Positions 1-8,386 of a stretch of DNA of 64,000 nt are shown piece after piece. The notes below the pieces were generated by a model. The model did not search any database. It worked only from the letters and a program-made list of their open reading frames with translations, and was not told where the DNA came from. Made by a program: the position numbers and the translations under genes. The first letter of the stretch is position 1; every line of letters starts with the position of its first letter. Source of the stretch: Caldicoprobacter guelmensis (lineage in GTDB: Bacteria; Bacillota; Clostridia; Caldicoprobacterales; Caldicoprobacteraceae); contig NZ_JAFBDW010000001.1 of NCBI RefSeq assembly GCF_016908415.1, forward strand, positions 248,001-312,000, written 5' to 3'.

Positions 1-2790
1 TCTGCTCAAGTTTCGCAGGAGGAATATTTCCTTTCCCGCCAGCGACTTGTCCTTTTCAGCCTCCCAGTAGTCCTTCAGGTCACGGACGAAGCGTTCTTCA
101 CTCTCTTCCAGCAGCGGTGGGTCAGCAGTGAGCACACTGCCTTTTTTGAGAAGCAGAGGCAGATAGATGCTCCGGTCGAAGTAGAGGCGCGGCAAGCCGC
201 TGTTTTCTTCTTTGATAAGTTTATCCATATCTTCGCACAGTTTTTTGATGGCGGTAACTAGGTCGCTGTGTGAACGCGGTACGCGCACGATGTAGGCGGC
301 TTTCTTTTCCTGCACGCTCGGACGGTTGAAAGCCAGGTTAGGATCATCAAGGTCGAGGGGGCGATAGACCAAGTTTTGGCTGTCCCAGCGCTCGTGAGCT
401 CGGCGGTAGAAGATGTCCAGGTACTTGCGCAGAATGGCTGTGACCGCTTCTTGCAAACGGGTGCGGTCAGTGAAGGTACGAGGACGGAACACGGCTTCAC
501 TTGCCTTCAGAGTATAGGGAACTTTTTCTAGGATAGTGCGCAGGGTTTCGGGACGAATGACCAGGTTGCTCCAGCCCTTGCGCGCCTTGTAGTCTAGCAG
601 CTCGAGGTAGGCCTGTTCCCAATCCACCAATGTCAGACTTTCTGGCGGGATAGTGGTCGCCTTATATTCGCTTTGGGCGCGAGCGTCCTGCAGGCCCACC
701 GCGCCGCTTTCCAGTACCTGCACTTTGACCGATAAATCCACCCTCAGGCGGATGTTTTCATCAGGGGTGAGCAGGAGTATCGTCTCGGTAGCAAAGTCAC
801 GGCCGCTCTCAGGACGCGGTAGCACCAGCCCGCGCTGAAGCATCTGTTCGTTGGTCCATATAGGGAGCGGTAGTTCAACCAGCGGCTCGGTCTCTACCCC
901 TTCTCGTTCAAGATAATCACGGAATTGAGCCATATAATTAGCGCGCACAGCAAAGATGTTGAGTGTCTCCAGCAGTTTGATATACGGTGGATGATTGCCC
1001 GGAAGGGCAGCACTACGCTTTAGAGAATGGTTTTTCCCGCGCAAGCGTACACCGCGCCCGAAGAGTTGGATGATTTGTGAACCTTCCCGTCGTCCAATGT
1101 TGAGAAGTCCCATGTTGGAGACGCGCCAGGAATTCCAGCCTTCCATGAATTTCTTGGCACCAATAAGAATATTAATCGGCGTGTCGGGGTGGTTGATATC
1201 CGTAAAGAGCGAGGAGGCGATAGCGTCTTCCTCCAGTGTGATGCCGGCGCCATCGGCTTCCACCAGTTTTTTGAATTCCGCGGTGTCGCCAATGTAGATG
1301 AGACCGAAATACTCCTCGGCGCCGGATGCCCTTAACCCCAGCTCGCCAGCGGCACTTTTAATGTCGCACACGTGCAGACCGCCACCGGCCGGGGAGTGAA
1401 AGACCCGCCACAGGATGTCATCGTATAGGGCTTCGGCGGTAAGGCCAGTTTCGCGCACGTACGGGAAGCGCCCGGCGAACAGGTCTATCCCGTCTGGCGT
1501 AATCAGACCGCTTTTTCCCGCCAGCAGTTCTTCGATGCCTTTGACCACCCAGTCGCGGTTTGCCAGCACTCGATGGAGAAAACGCACCACAGTTAGCACA
1601 TCACTGCGCTTCTGTTTGTTCTCGCTGTAGACAGCGTTGACCGTGCTGCCGACGAACACCCAGAGCGGCTTTTCCAAATTGTATGGGCGCAGGACCTCGG
1701 CTTGTTCGTCAAACAGGCGCTGCTGCTCATAGAAGGAGAGCAGGTTGCCCAGAAGGAGCAGATCGGTTTTGGCCTCGTCGATCTCATCCTGCAGGTTGAG
1801 GATGCGAAAGTCCTTGCCGTAGCCATCCTCGTAAAAGTAGCGGTAGGAGTAGTCAAAGACGATGGCCTTGCCGTATTCGGCAGTAAGCGGATCGTTGCGC
1901 GCCGCCGAGAGAGCCTGCCCAAAGGTAGCACTGTATTCAAAGGTGAAACCTGTTTTGCCAAGCGCATCGCGGTACTTGCGCCAGGCTTCACCGCTGGAAC
2001 CTTTGTGCCCTTCGTCCACAAAAATCAGATTGCGACCCTCGAAAGCCTCTACCGGTACGCTAACCCCACCACCGCGCTTTTCTTCTACCAGTTTAGTGAT
2101 TTCAATAACCTGCACGGTGTGTTTACTGTCGCTCCACAAGCCCCTGTAGTTGAGGTCAAAGCGGCGGGCGGGAATGCCGGAAGCGGCAAGTTCGGCCAGG
2201 TGTTGCTCGCTCAGGCCCTCGTTGGGCGTGACCAGAAGGATGTTATCGAGCGGCTCCTTGTTGTAGTGCAGGAATTGATAGTAGTTAAGATGCAGAATCA
2301 GCGTCTTGCCGCTACCCGTAGCCATCCAGTAAGCCAGCTTGGTCAGGTCGGCTTCAGTGAAGGGCTCGTCCTGCGGCTCGCCGGGCAATTTCTTTGTGTT
2401 GCGCTGGCACACAAAGGCGTTCAGGTCGGCCAGGAGTTGCGCTTTGTGGTTGAACAGGCGGTCGAGGACGATTTCCGTGTAGAGCGCTGCCAGGTATTGA
2501 AAATAGCGGAGGGTGATGGGCTGGGTGCGGCGGGCATTAATGACTGCCAGGTGCGCGCGAATGTTGTCGTCATAGCGTGCAAGGTCATCGGCAGAGATTT
2601 TGAGCTTGCTGCCGCGCGAGATAAGGCGGTAGTAAATATGGCTGCGTCCCTGCGCATCAAAACCTTCCTCAGCCTGTTTCATGTCCTCCAGCAGTTCACG
2701 GTTTTTCTCGTAACCCAGCAAGCTGTTGAGCCAGGAAAGCAGGAGCAGGCGGTTTTCGAGTTTTTGGTATTGGGTTGACCCGTTGCTCAT
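1..2790 (-). CDS. res: Type III restriction endonuclease subunit Res (partial, 3' end beyond window)
   Basis: Reading the minus strand from the ATG at 2790 gives an uninterrupted frame of 930 codons that is still open at base 1, so the gene is cut by the window edge. Superfamily 2 helicase motifs are visible: Walker A MATGSGKT near residues 155-162, the DEAH-like box VDEGHKG near 256-262, and a motif VI region QLFGRGVRLRG near 575. This is the ATP-dependent translocase of type III restriction enzymes, which works with the Mod subunit to cleave DNA. The visible end reaches an LLRNL stretch that in family members shortly precedes the PD-(D/E)xK nuclease motif, so the nuclease domain should lie just beyond base 1 (inference). 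Its start overlaps the upstream stop as ATGA (2787-2790), implying translational coupling. The sequence is GC-richer than the core genes to the right. Confidence 0.93.
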   Translation of the reverse strand, partial: MSNGSTQYQKLENRLLLLSWLNSLLGYEKNRELLEDMKQAEEGFDAQGRSHIYYRLISRGSKLKISADDLARYDDNIRAHLAVINARRTQPITLRYFQYLAALYTEIVLDRLFNHKAQLLADLNAFVCQRNTKKLPGEPQDEPFTEADLTKLAYWMATGSGKTLILHLNYYQFLHYNKEPLDNILLVTPNEGLSEQHLAELAASGIPARRFDLNYRGLWSDSKHTVQVIEITKLVEEKRGGGVSVPVEAFEGRNLIFVDEGHKGSSGEAWRKYRDALGKTGFTFEYSATFGQALSAARNDPLTAEYGKAIVFDYSYRYFYEDGYGKDFRILNLQDEIDEAKTDLLLLGNLLSFYEQQRLFDEQAEVLRPYNLEKPLWVFVGSTVNAVYSENKQKRSDVLTVVRFLHRVLANRDWVVKGIEELLAGKSGLITPDGIDLFAGRFPYVRETGLTAEALYDDILWRVFHSPAGGGLHVCDIKSAAGELGLRASGAEEYFGLIYIGDTAEFKKLVEADGAGITLEEDAIASSLFTDINHPDTPINILIGAKKFMEGWNSWRVSNMGLLNIGRREGSQIIQLFGRGVRLRGKNHSLKRSAALPGNHPPYIKLLETLNIFAVRANYMAQFRDYLEREGVETEPLVELPLPIWTNEQMLQRGLVLPRPESGRDFATETILLLTPDENIRLRVDLSVKVQVLESGAVGLQDARAQSEYKATTIPPESLTLVDWEQAYLELLDYKARKGWSNLVIRPETLRTILEKVPYTLKASEAVFRPRTFTDRTRLQEAVTAILRKYLDIFYRRAHERWDSQNLVYRPLDLDDPNLAFNRPSVQEKKAAYIVRVPRSHSDLVTAIKKLCEDMDKLIKEENSGLPRLYFDRSIYLPLLLKKGSVLTADPPLLEESEERFVRDLKDYWEAEKDKSLAGKEIFLLRNLSR

Positions 2791-4550
2791 GCGCCAACCA
2801 CCAACCTCTCAAAACCGGCTTTTATAATAAGAGCAATTCGTCTCCTTCGTTCCTTAAGGAAATCCTCGTAATCAAGTTCGTACCAGTTTGAAGGCAATCC
2901 ATGCCAATCATACATCTGTTGAAGTTCATCGGAAGCAAAGCGTTTTTCTAGTTCCGGCACATAGTCCCTGGGAGCTCTGTCGGAAATCTTGATATTGTCG
3001 CTCCATTCCACCAAAGCATAGTTTGCTACCTGGTTAATTAGACGCTTTTCTCGAACCCCTATTCGTTGCAAGTATTTGCGGGGGAACAGATGATGACGTT
3101 CCAAAGCAGTCTTTTTGGCCTTCGTGGTAGGATCTAGCAACTCGGACACCTTCATCTTCGAATACAAGACCCGCGCTTCCAACAGACAAAGCGCGGCATA
3201 GTAGGCAAATTGCGCAGTATTCCTGGCAGCAGCGGTTTCCAATTCGTTGGGCAAGGTTACTTCCCAATAGTCTTTTGTCAAGACGGCGCTAATCTGCTCA
3301 TCTAGAATGCGGACAAAGTCGTCGGCTGTGTTTGCGCTGCGCAGTAAGGCCATATCCTGTTCAAACCGCGCTTCGGGCGAACTTGTATAACGCCCCGTGA
3401 GCGTTGCCATAAAGAACCAGCGTGCCATCACTTCACGCAAGCGGTACAAATCTACTTTGAAGTCTCGCTTCCCTATAAGCCACAATGCATAAGTGTAAAG
3501 AACAGCCATTTGCGAGGAGATGAGTTGATCGGAGGGGTATCCTGCCCTTTTCAGCACCTTGAAGAACTCATGCCAGTTTTGAAGGTCCAAAACGTATGCC
3601 TGAGCCTCTTGCAATAAGGCAAACTGCTTTACGCGCTGTTCATCGGAGAATTGCCGCGTTTCCAGGTCCTTCCCTCGAAGCAGGGAATAAACATGCTCTA
3701 AGCGTGCGCGGCGAAACCCCAGCGCCACGCTTACACGCAGCAACTGGTCGGGGTTAGGGCGCAAATAATGATTAAAAGGCGAAGGACTACCATCCGGGGA
3801 GGGTGCTTTGCTGCACCGGCAAAATTCTTCCAGCTCTTTGCGACCCTCGTCCCAGAATACGGACATCAAGGTAAGAATAAAATTGGCCTGATTGAGCGGT
3901 GTCCCTTTACTATTGATACGCACAAAGATCTCTGAAACCTTGTCTTCATCAACGGAAGAGGAGATCTCCAGCGCGGTGAGTGGATATTCTTCAAGTTTGA
4001 TCAGTCGGTCAATTCTCTCATGAATTATATCTTCTTCTTCGGCGGTCAATGGGCGCCGTTTTCCTAATTTCTCAAGGAATTTTCTCTTGAAAGCATGCGG
4101 TTTCGTATCGGGTTGCCATAAAATGCTAATGTCAGGAATCCACTCTACGTCCTTCTCAATCGCTGCATTAGAGACTTCAAATTTCTCACTCAGCGGATGA
4201 AAAGCTATTTTTATCCGCTGGGACTTGAAGTCTTTTGTAATCACGGGCACGGCTTTCATGACTGCGTATAATGAGGTCAACCGTTGCTGGCCATCTACGA
4301 TGAGCAGACGCGCCACTTTTTGTTTTGGAGCAGTACCAATCGTTCGATGGGTATCAGAACAACCATTTTCCCAGAAGAGAAGATAACCAATGGGAAAGCC
4401 GCGATACATCGAGTCAAACAAATCGCGTACCTTGGTCATCGGCCAAACAAAGGGACGCTGAATATCAGGCAGCCCGATTTCTCCCATAGATATATCTTCA
4501 ACCAGTTTCTTAAGGGTATAATCAACCTTCTTGAAGAGTACTTCTGCCAT
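2787..4550 (-). CDS. DUF262 / HNH (DUF1524-like) nuclease, GmrSD-type
   Basis: 587 residues. The N-terminal DUF262 (ParB/Srx-like) domain shows DIQRPFVW near residues 29-36 and the diagnostic DGQQRLTSL near 85-93, the NTP-sensing motif of GmrS-like proteins. The C-terminal part carries RHHLFPRKYL near 484 followed by a conserved Asn region SDNIKIS near 517, the layout of a His-Me finger (HNH, DUF1524) nuclease. Proteins with this pairing include GmrSD, which restricts modified phage DNA, and SspE of phosphorothioate systems. Here the gene lies between mod and res: its start is 2 bases after the mod stop and its stop overlaps the res start, so all three should be one mRNA. That position suggests either a modification-dependent second restriction activity or an accessory effector of the type III system (inference). 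Confidence 0.88.
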   Translation of the reverse strand: MAEVLFKKVDYTLKKLVEDISMGEIGLPDIQRPFVWPMTKVRDLFDSMYRGFPIGYLLFWENGCSDTHRTIGTAPKQKVARLLIVDGQQRLTSLYAVMKAVPVITKDFKSQRIKIAFHPLSEKFEVSNAAIEKDVEWIPDISILWQPDTKPHAFKRKFLEKLGKRRPLTAEEEDIIHERIDRLIKLEEYPLTALEISSSVDEDKVSEIFVRINSKGTPLNQANFILTLMSVFWDEGRKELEEFCRCSKAPSPDGSPSPFNHYLRPNPDQLLRVSVALGFRRARLEHVYSLLRGKDLETRQFSDEQRVKQFALLQEAQAYVLDLQNWHEFFKVLKRAGYPSDQLISSQMAVLYTYALWLIGKRDFKVDLYRLREVMARWFFMATLTGRYTSSPEARFEQDMALLRSANTADDFVRILDEQISAVLTKDYWEVTLPNELETAAARNTAQFAYYAALCLLEARVLYSKMKVSELLDPTTKAKKTALERHHLFPRKYLQRIGVREKRLINQVANYALVEWSDNIKISDRAPRDYVPELEKRFASDELQQMYDWHGLPSNWYELDYEDFLKERRRRIALIIKAGFERLVVGA

Positions 4551-4552
4551 AC

Positions 4553-7500
4553 CTATCCCTCCACGCCTGCAAACATTTTTGCCTTGAACACACCTTCCAG
4601 CGCCTGCGCGCCGGGGATGAGCGAATCGCCGTTGACATAGATGATGTCTGCATCCTCAGTGAGTTTATGCTTGGTCACAAAGTCGCGGTCGCGTTTGTAA
4701 TCTTCCTCTGTCCAGCCTGCGGTTTCGCGCCAGATGACCACGGTGCGCTTGCCCTCGCGCGTCATGCCGCGATAAACCAGGTAGTAACGACCGTTATCGT
4801 CTAGCACCTCCCGCTTTGCCACGTCCAGCCCGATGAGATAGTTGAAGGTCTCGGGAAGGTCCACTTTTTTAACACGAGTCTCGCCATCGCAGTAAATGTG
4901 CAAGCAGTAGTCAAAGGGCTTGCTGAGTTTTTCCACATTCAGCATGGTTTCGCTTTTGCGCGTCTCCCACCGAAGCATGTACTTGAGCAAGTAGTCCTCG
5001 AACTGCATTGCTACCTGCCCACCGCTTTCGTCGAAGGGTAATAGATTGTTGAGGGCGTCTTCGTAGGATTCCAGGCGTATTACCTTGATGATACGCGGAC
5101 CCCGCTCGGCTTCTTCTGCCGTAGCCATGCGTTTAGGCTTGCCGTCCTTCCACTCCGGGGAGAAGGTGACTTTCTTTAAGCGCGGCAGTAGAACGGTATC
5201 AAAGTAATCCGCCATCTCCACCAGGATGAACTTGCGCCGCCCGCCGTCCTCGCGATTGAGGTTAATGACGGCGTGGCCGGTGGTGCCGGAGCCGGCGAAG
5301 TAGTCGAGGACTAGATCATCTTTTTTGTTAGTAGTAATGCGGATTGTCTCAATGAGTGTATACAGCGATTTAGGGAAAGAAAAACCTATTTCCCTTGTGC
5401 CGAATATTTGCTGGAGAATCTTGGTGCCATATTCACTTGCATCAAACTTAGCACTCTCCCAGATAGTTCGTACTGTCCCCGCCTCTTTTGCGAAATAAAT
5501 CTCGTATTTTCCTCGTATCTTACGCACTTCAAGTTTATCGAGAATCTGTTCTACTGATTGGCGAGCATATCTCCATTTCTTCTCCCGACCCCTTGTATCA
5601 ATAGGCCAAACTAATATTCGTCCATCAGGTAATCTCTCATTGCTTCCTTTAGGATGATAAGTGTCTTCAGCCACTTCACCAAAACCAACTATCTGTCCAT
5701 TCATAACAATTATTGGATAAAAGCAATTTCTTGCATCTGCTCTATCGGATTCGGTTCCACTATCACGCAAGTTACGGACATCGGTTTCTTCCCGTTCCGC
5801 TTCTCCGATGTACTTTTTTTCATCTGAGGGATAAATAAAGTAGGCATACTCGTGGCAGTAAGAGAAGTTTTTACCCTGAATTCCCCTTGGATTGTGACGT
5901 ATTGAAACACACACTATCTTGTAACTTGATAACCAAGTGCTTCTAAGTAACATTCCTAATCTTTCTTGTTCGTTCTCATCAATCGCAATAACGTAAACAC
6001 CGTCATCGAGATAGTGCTGGGTAATTTCAATTCTGTTGTGCATTAGTGTCAACCAAGTAGAATGTGGGTAGTCATTTTTGTACAGAATTTCCGTTGAGGG
6101 TGAATTGAAAGGCGGATCTATGTACACACACTTCACCCGCTTACGGTACTTCTCTTGGAGCAGGTTGAGCGCCTGCCAGTTTTCGGAGTGTACCAAGAGG
6201 CCGTCAGTCATTTCGTCCAAATTGTCAAAACTCGCCAGCAGGCGGTCGGTGAAGTCTGGCGAAAAGTGGCGGGTATCCAGCGGTAGGGAAGGGTGTGCTT
6301 TGAGAAATGCGATACGACCTTCGGGAGTTCGCCAGTTGCCAGAAAACAGATCTTCCGGCAGGGTATCAATGGCCAAAATCTTCTCCCACTCCTCCCACTG
6401 TGCCTCGTTTTCGGCGATCTCAGGATAGAACGTCTCGGGAATGTTGCCTACAGTGATGATGTAAAAAGTCTCGGTGATGAATTTCTTCTTCTCCCAGAGC
6501 ATCTTCTGGAAGTTTTCAATCTGTGCCAGGAACTCAATGATGATTAGGCCGATGCGCTTGATCAGACGCATGAGTTGGAACCAACCCTCGGCCAGCCCCT
6601 CGCCCGCGGCTTCCATCTCCTCCAAGTTGAGCACCTCGTTCTTCAGGTAAAAGTCCAGTTCGCGCGATAAGAAGCCCTTCAGGTCCTTGTGGATGAAAAA
6701 GTCGCTGGTGTTGCGCCGAGTGTACTGTCGCAGGTGGTGTTCCAGCAGGGTTACTGCCGTCCCGTCGGTGCGGCGCTTTTCGGCAATCAGTGCTGCCAAA
6801 GCCTCAGGGGCGTTCTTGGGCAGACGTTTTGGGATCTTCTCCAGTGCTTCGGCAATAATAGCCTCCTGCTGGTTCCTCTGACCGTAGGTGCTCTGCTCTT
6901 CCTGGGTGAGCGGGCGGAACTCGAAGGGAATGGTGAGGGTGCTGGCGTTGGCGTCCCAGGTGATTTCGTCTAGTCTTGGCAGAAAGAAGCGCCTCTCGCC
7001 CTTGATGTTGTTCTGTTCCACGTCGGCAGCCTTAAGTTTGAAGTGTACAGTTACACCATTGGGCGCCTTCCAGGTATAATCGGTGAAGTACTCACCGGTC
7101 TTGACGTAATACTGGTCATGGTTGGCCCAGTAGAGATAGACTTCCTCACCATTGTAGGGAATGGCATAGCGTTCCTTTTTGGAGTAACGACGCTTGGAAA
7201 TGAAGTCGCCGTCCTGCCAGTAGCGGCTGAAAAAGGAATAAAGATGGTTGTAGATAGCCGTCTCCAGAGCATGACGGCCCTTTGCGTATCTAGCCCGTTC
7301 CTGCGCAACAAGATATTCTCTTCCTGCCTTTGTCTCACGGTATTTCTCGGCTAAGTTGCCATCAGCATCGAGGGCATCTTCGCCCAGCGCTTCCAGCACC
7401 TTTTTCCGGGCAGCATCCAGCTCTTGTGTAGCTTGACTTTGCGCAGCCAGTGCCCCCTTGTTTAGCTCATCGTTCACCAAGCGCGGCAGGTCCTCGGAGA

Positions 7501-7624
7501 TAAAGCGCTCGATGATTGCCCGCTTGAAGTTCATGATGCGATAGATGCCAAAATCCAGGTCAGCGCAATCAAATTGAAATAGCTCACGCAGAAGTTGTTG
7601 GAATTTTGTCTGAGGAGTGCTCAT
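4553..7624 (-). CDS. mod: Type III DNA methyltransferase subunit Mod
   Basis: 1023 residues, long for a Mod protein. Methylase motifs are in the beta-class order: catalytic DPPFN near residue 503 (adenine-N6 type), then the AdoMet-binding FAGSGTTG near 773-781. The intervening region probably holds target recognition. Mod alone methylates one strand of an asymmetric site and with Res forms the restriction complex. About 500 residues precede the catalytic motif, including charged helical stretches. The ATG at 7624 is preceded by AAGGTGA at normal spacing. It is the first gene of the mod-DUF262-res cassette. Base composition resembles the other two cassette genes rather than the chromosome to the right, consistent with joint acquisition. 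Confidence 0.92.
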   Translation of the reverse strand: MSTPQTKFQQLLRELFQFDCADLDFGIYRIMNFKRAIIERFISEDLPRLVNDELNKGALAAQSQATQELDAARKKVLEALGEDALDADGNLAEKYRETKAGREYLVAQERARYAKGRHALETAIYNHLYSFFSRYWQDGDFISKRRYSKKERYAIPYNGEEVYLYWANHDQYYVKTGEYFTDYTWKAPNGVTVHFKLKAADVEQNNIKGERRFFLPRLDEITWDANASTLTIPFEFRPLTQEEQSTYGQRNQQEAIIAEALEKIPKRLPKNAPEALAALIAEKRRTDGTAVTLLEHHLRQYTRRNTSDFFIHKDLKGFLSRELDFYLKNEVLNLEEMEAAGEGLAEGWFQLMRLIKRIGLIIIEFLAQIENFQKMLWEKKKFITETFYIITVGNIPETFYPEIAENEAQWEEWEKILAIDTLPEDLFSGNWRTPEGRIAFLKAHPSLPLDTRHFSPDFTDRLLASFDNLDEMTDGLLVHSENWQALNLLQEKYRKRVKCVYIDPPFNSPSTEILYKNDYPHSTWLTLMHNRIEITQHYLDDGVYVIAIDENEQERLGMLLRSTWLSSYKIVCVSIRHNPRGIQGKNFSYCHEYAYFIYPSDEKKYIGEAEREETDVRNLRDSGTESDRADARNCFYPIIVMNGQIVGFGEVAEDTYHPKGSNERLPDGRILVWPIDTRGREKKWRYARQSVEQILDKLEVRKIRGKYEIYFAKEAGTVRTIWESAKFDASEYGTKILQQIFGTREIGFSFPKSLYTLIETIRITTNKKDDLVLDYFAGSGTTGHAVINLNREDGGRRKFILVEMADYFDTVLLPRLKKVTFSPEWKDGKPKRMATAEEAERGPRIIKVIRLESYEDALNNLLPFDESGGQVAMQFEDYLLKYMLRWETRKSETMLNVEKLSKPFDYCLHIYCDGETRVKKVDLPETFNYLIGLDVAKREVLDDNGRYYLVYRGMTREGKRTVVIWRETAGWTEEDYKRDRDFVTKHKLTEDADIIYVNGDSLIPGAQALEGVFKAKMFAGVEG

Positions 7625-8265
7625 CGCTGTTCACCTTGCCTTTCCTTCTTCCTTTTCTTGACTTCTCCCGGCCTTTCTCCACCAGGCCCGGGATGATGGG
7701 CACAACGAAAACCTATTTAGACGATTTTCAAAGCATCCTGCCCGTAGCCTTACCCTCAATAGTCATTATCAAGACCAATAGGATGGCTGCATTACCAATA
7801 CGTGTCTTACTTACCCCCCTATGTTTTTCCCCTTACTCTCTCGGGGAAGAAACCACATCAGGCCTTTAACTATTACCATTTCCATTTATAGCTGTAACAT
7901 CGTCGTTACCAATATGCTCGTTATAATATTCTACATCGATATCCAATTTCCTTCCAAAGAATAGAATGAAGAACAGCAACTTGTGCAATCCCTTGTCTAA
8001 CTTTGTCAAATAGACTTGTATACTTTTCTCTGTTGATGTATAATTATTATCACCAACGGAGGAAGGGGTATAGAGGCGGTCGTGGCTTTACAGCGGTTTT
8101 TGTACGGAATGCCATCCTAAAGCTGGATATCATTGGTAACGATTCAGATAGGCACTGTGGTACAAGAAAAGGTAACGGCTAAAGCATGAAGGTAAATCCT
8201 TCCAGTGGCTGGAAGCCGCTTAAAGCAAGGGGTCGGGGGGCGAGCAGCTGACGTGGGCGGGAGGG
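7625..8265. other. Intergenic junction between restriction cassette and core genome
   Basis: About 640 bases without a convincing gene. A minus-strand frame without a start codon (7866-8087, 74 codons) reads like the C-terminus of a hydrophilic protein with one hydrophobic stretch; it may be a decayed gene remnant or chance. A plus-strand promoter-like sequence lies at 8016-8044, followed by about 220 bases of G-rich sequence leading into the tRNA-Trp 3' half. No integrase, transposase or inverted repeats were recognised. Confidence 0.5.
8016..8044 (+). promoter_or_regulatory. Sigma-A type promoter candidate
   Basis: TTGTAT, a 17-base spacer, then TATAAT on the plus strand. No protein gene follows in this direction; a transcript would cross a G-rich region, the tRNA-Trp 3' half and stop at the terminator at 8313-8352. 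It may be an element promoter, the driver of a non-coding transcript, or chance in AT-rich DNA. Confidence 0.4.
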
Positions 8266-8313
8266 GGTCTCCAAAACCGTTGGTTGCGGGTTCGAGTCCT
8301 GCCTCCCCTGCCA
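8266..8313 (+). pseudogene. tRNA-Trp 3' half, probable attachment-site remnant
   Basis: The segment matches the 3' part of a bacterial tRNA-Trp: anticodon arm GGTCTCCAAAACCG with anticodon CCA, a T arm with TTCGAGT loop and 5-bp stem, the acceptor strand CTCCCCT, discriminator G and encoded CCA. The partner 5' acceptor strand (AGGGGAG), D arm and the proper 5' side of the anticodon stem are missing; the bases upstream (8225-8265) cannot be folded into them. A truncated tRNA running from the anticodon arm to CCA, followed by its terminator and next to a compositionally distinct island, is what site-specific integration into a tRNA gene leaves at the distal end. Confidence 0.7.
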
Positions 8314-8352
8314 AAAAGGAAAGGAGTGAGAAAAACCACTCCTTTCCTTTTT
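8313..8352. terminator. Strong bidirectional intrinsic terminator
   Basis: A 16-bp perfect stem (8313-8328 with 8337-8352) around an 8-base loop, with A-run and T-run flanks, so it can act in both directions. It follows the tRNA-Trp fragment on the plus strand and purB on the minus strand. Confidence 0.9.
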
Positions 8353-8386
8353 TATCAGTTTCTGATGGCTTTTAAATTTTCAGCGG

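Noticed and set aside
1702..2778. 358-codon plus-strand open frame
   Set aside because: It lies wholly antisense to res, whose minus-strand frame carries helicase motifs and runs 930 codons; the plus frame has no recognisable domain.
7866..8087. 74-codon minus-strand frame without start codon
   Set aside because: Could be a decayed gene, but no start, ribosome binding site or family match; length is within chance, so not listed as a gene.
8056..8313. Possible tmRNA or selenocysteine tRNA
   Set aside because: No tmRNA 5' signature or tag frame is present, and the anticodon loop reads CCA within a tRNA-Trp context, not TCA; the 5' acceptor strand does not pair.
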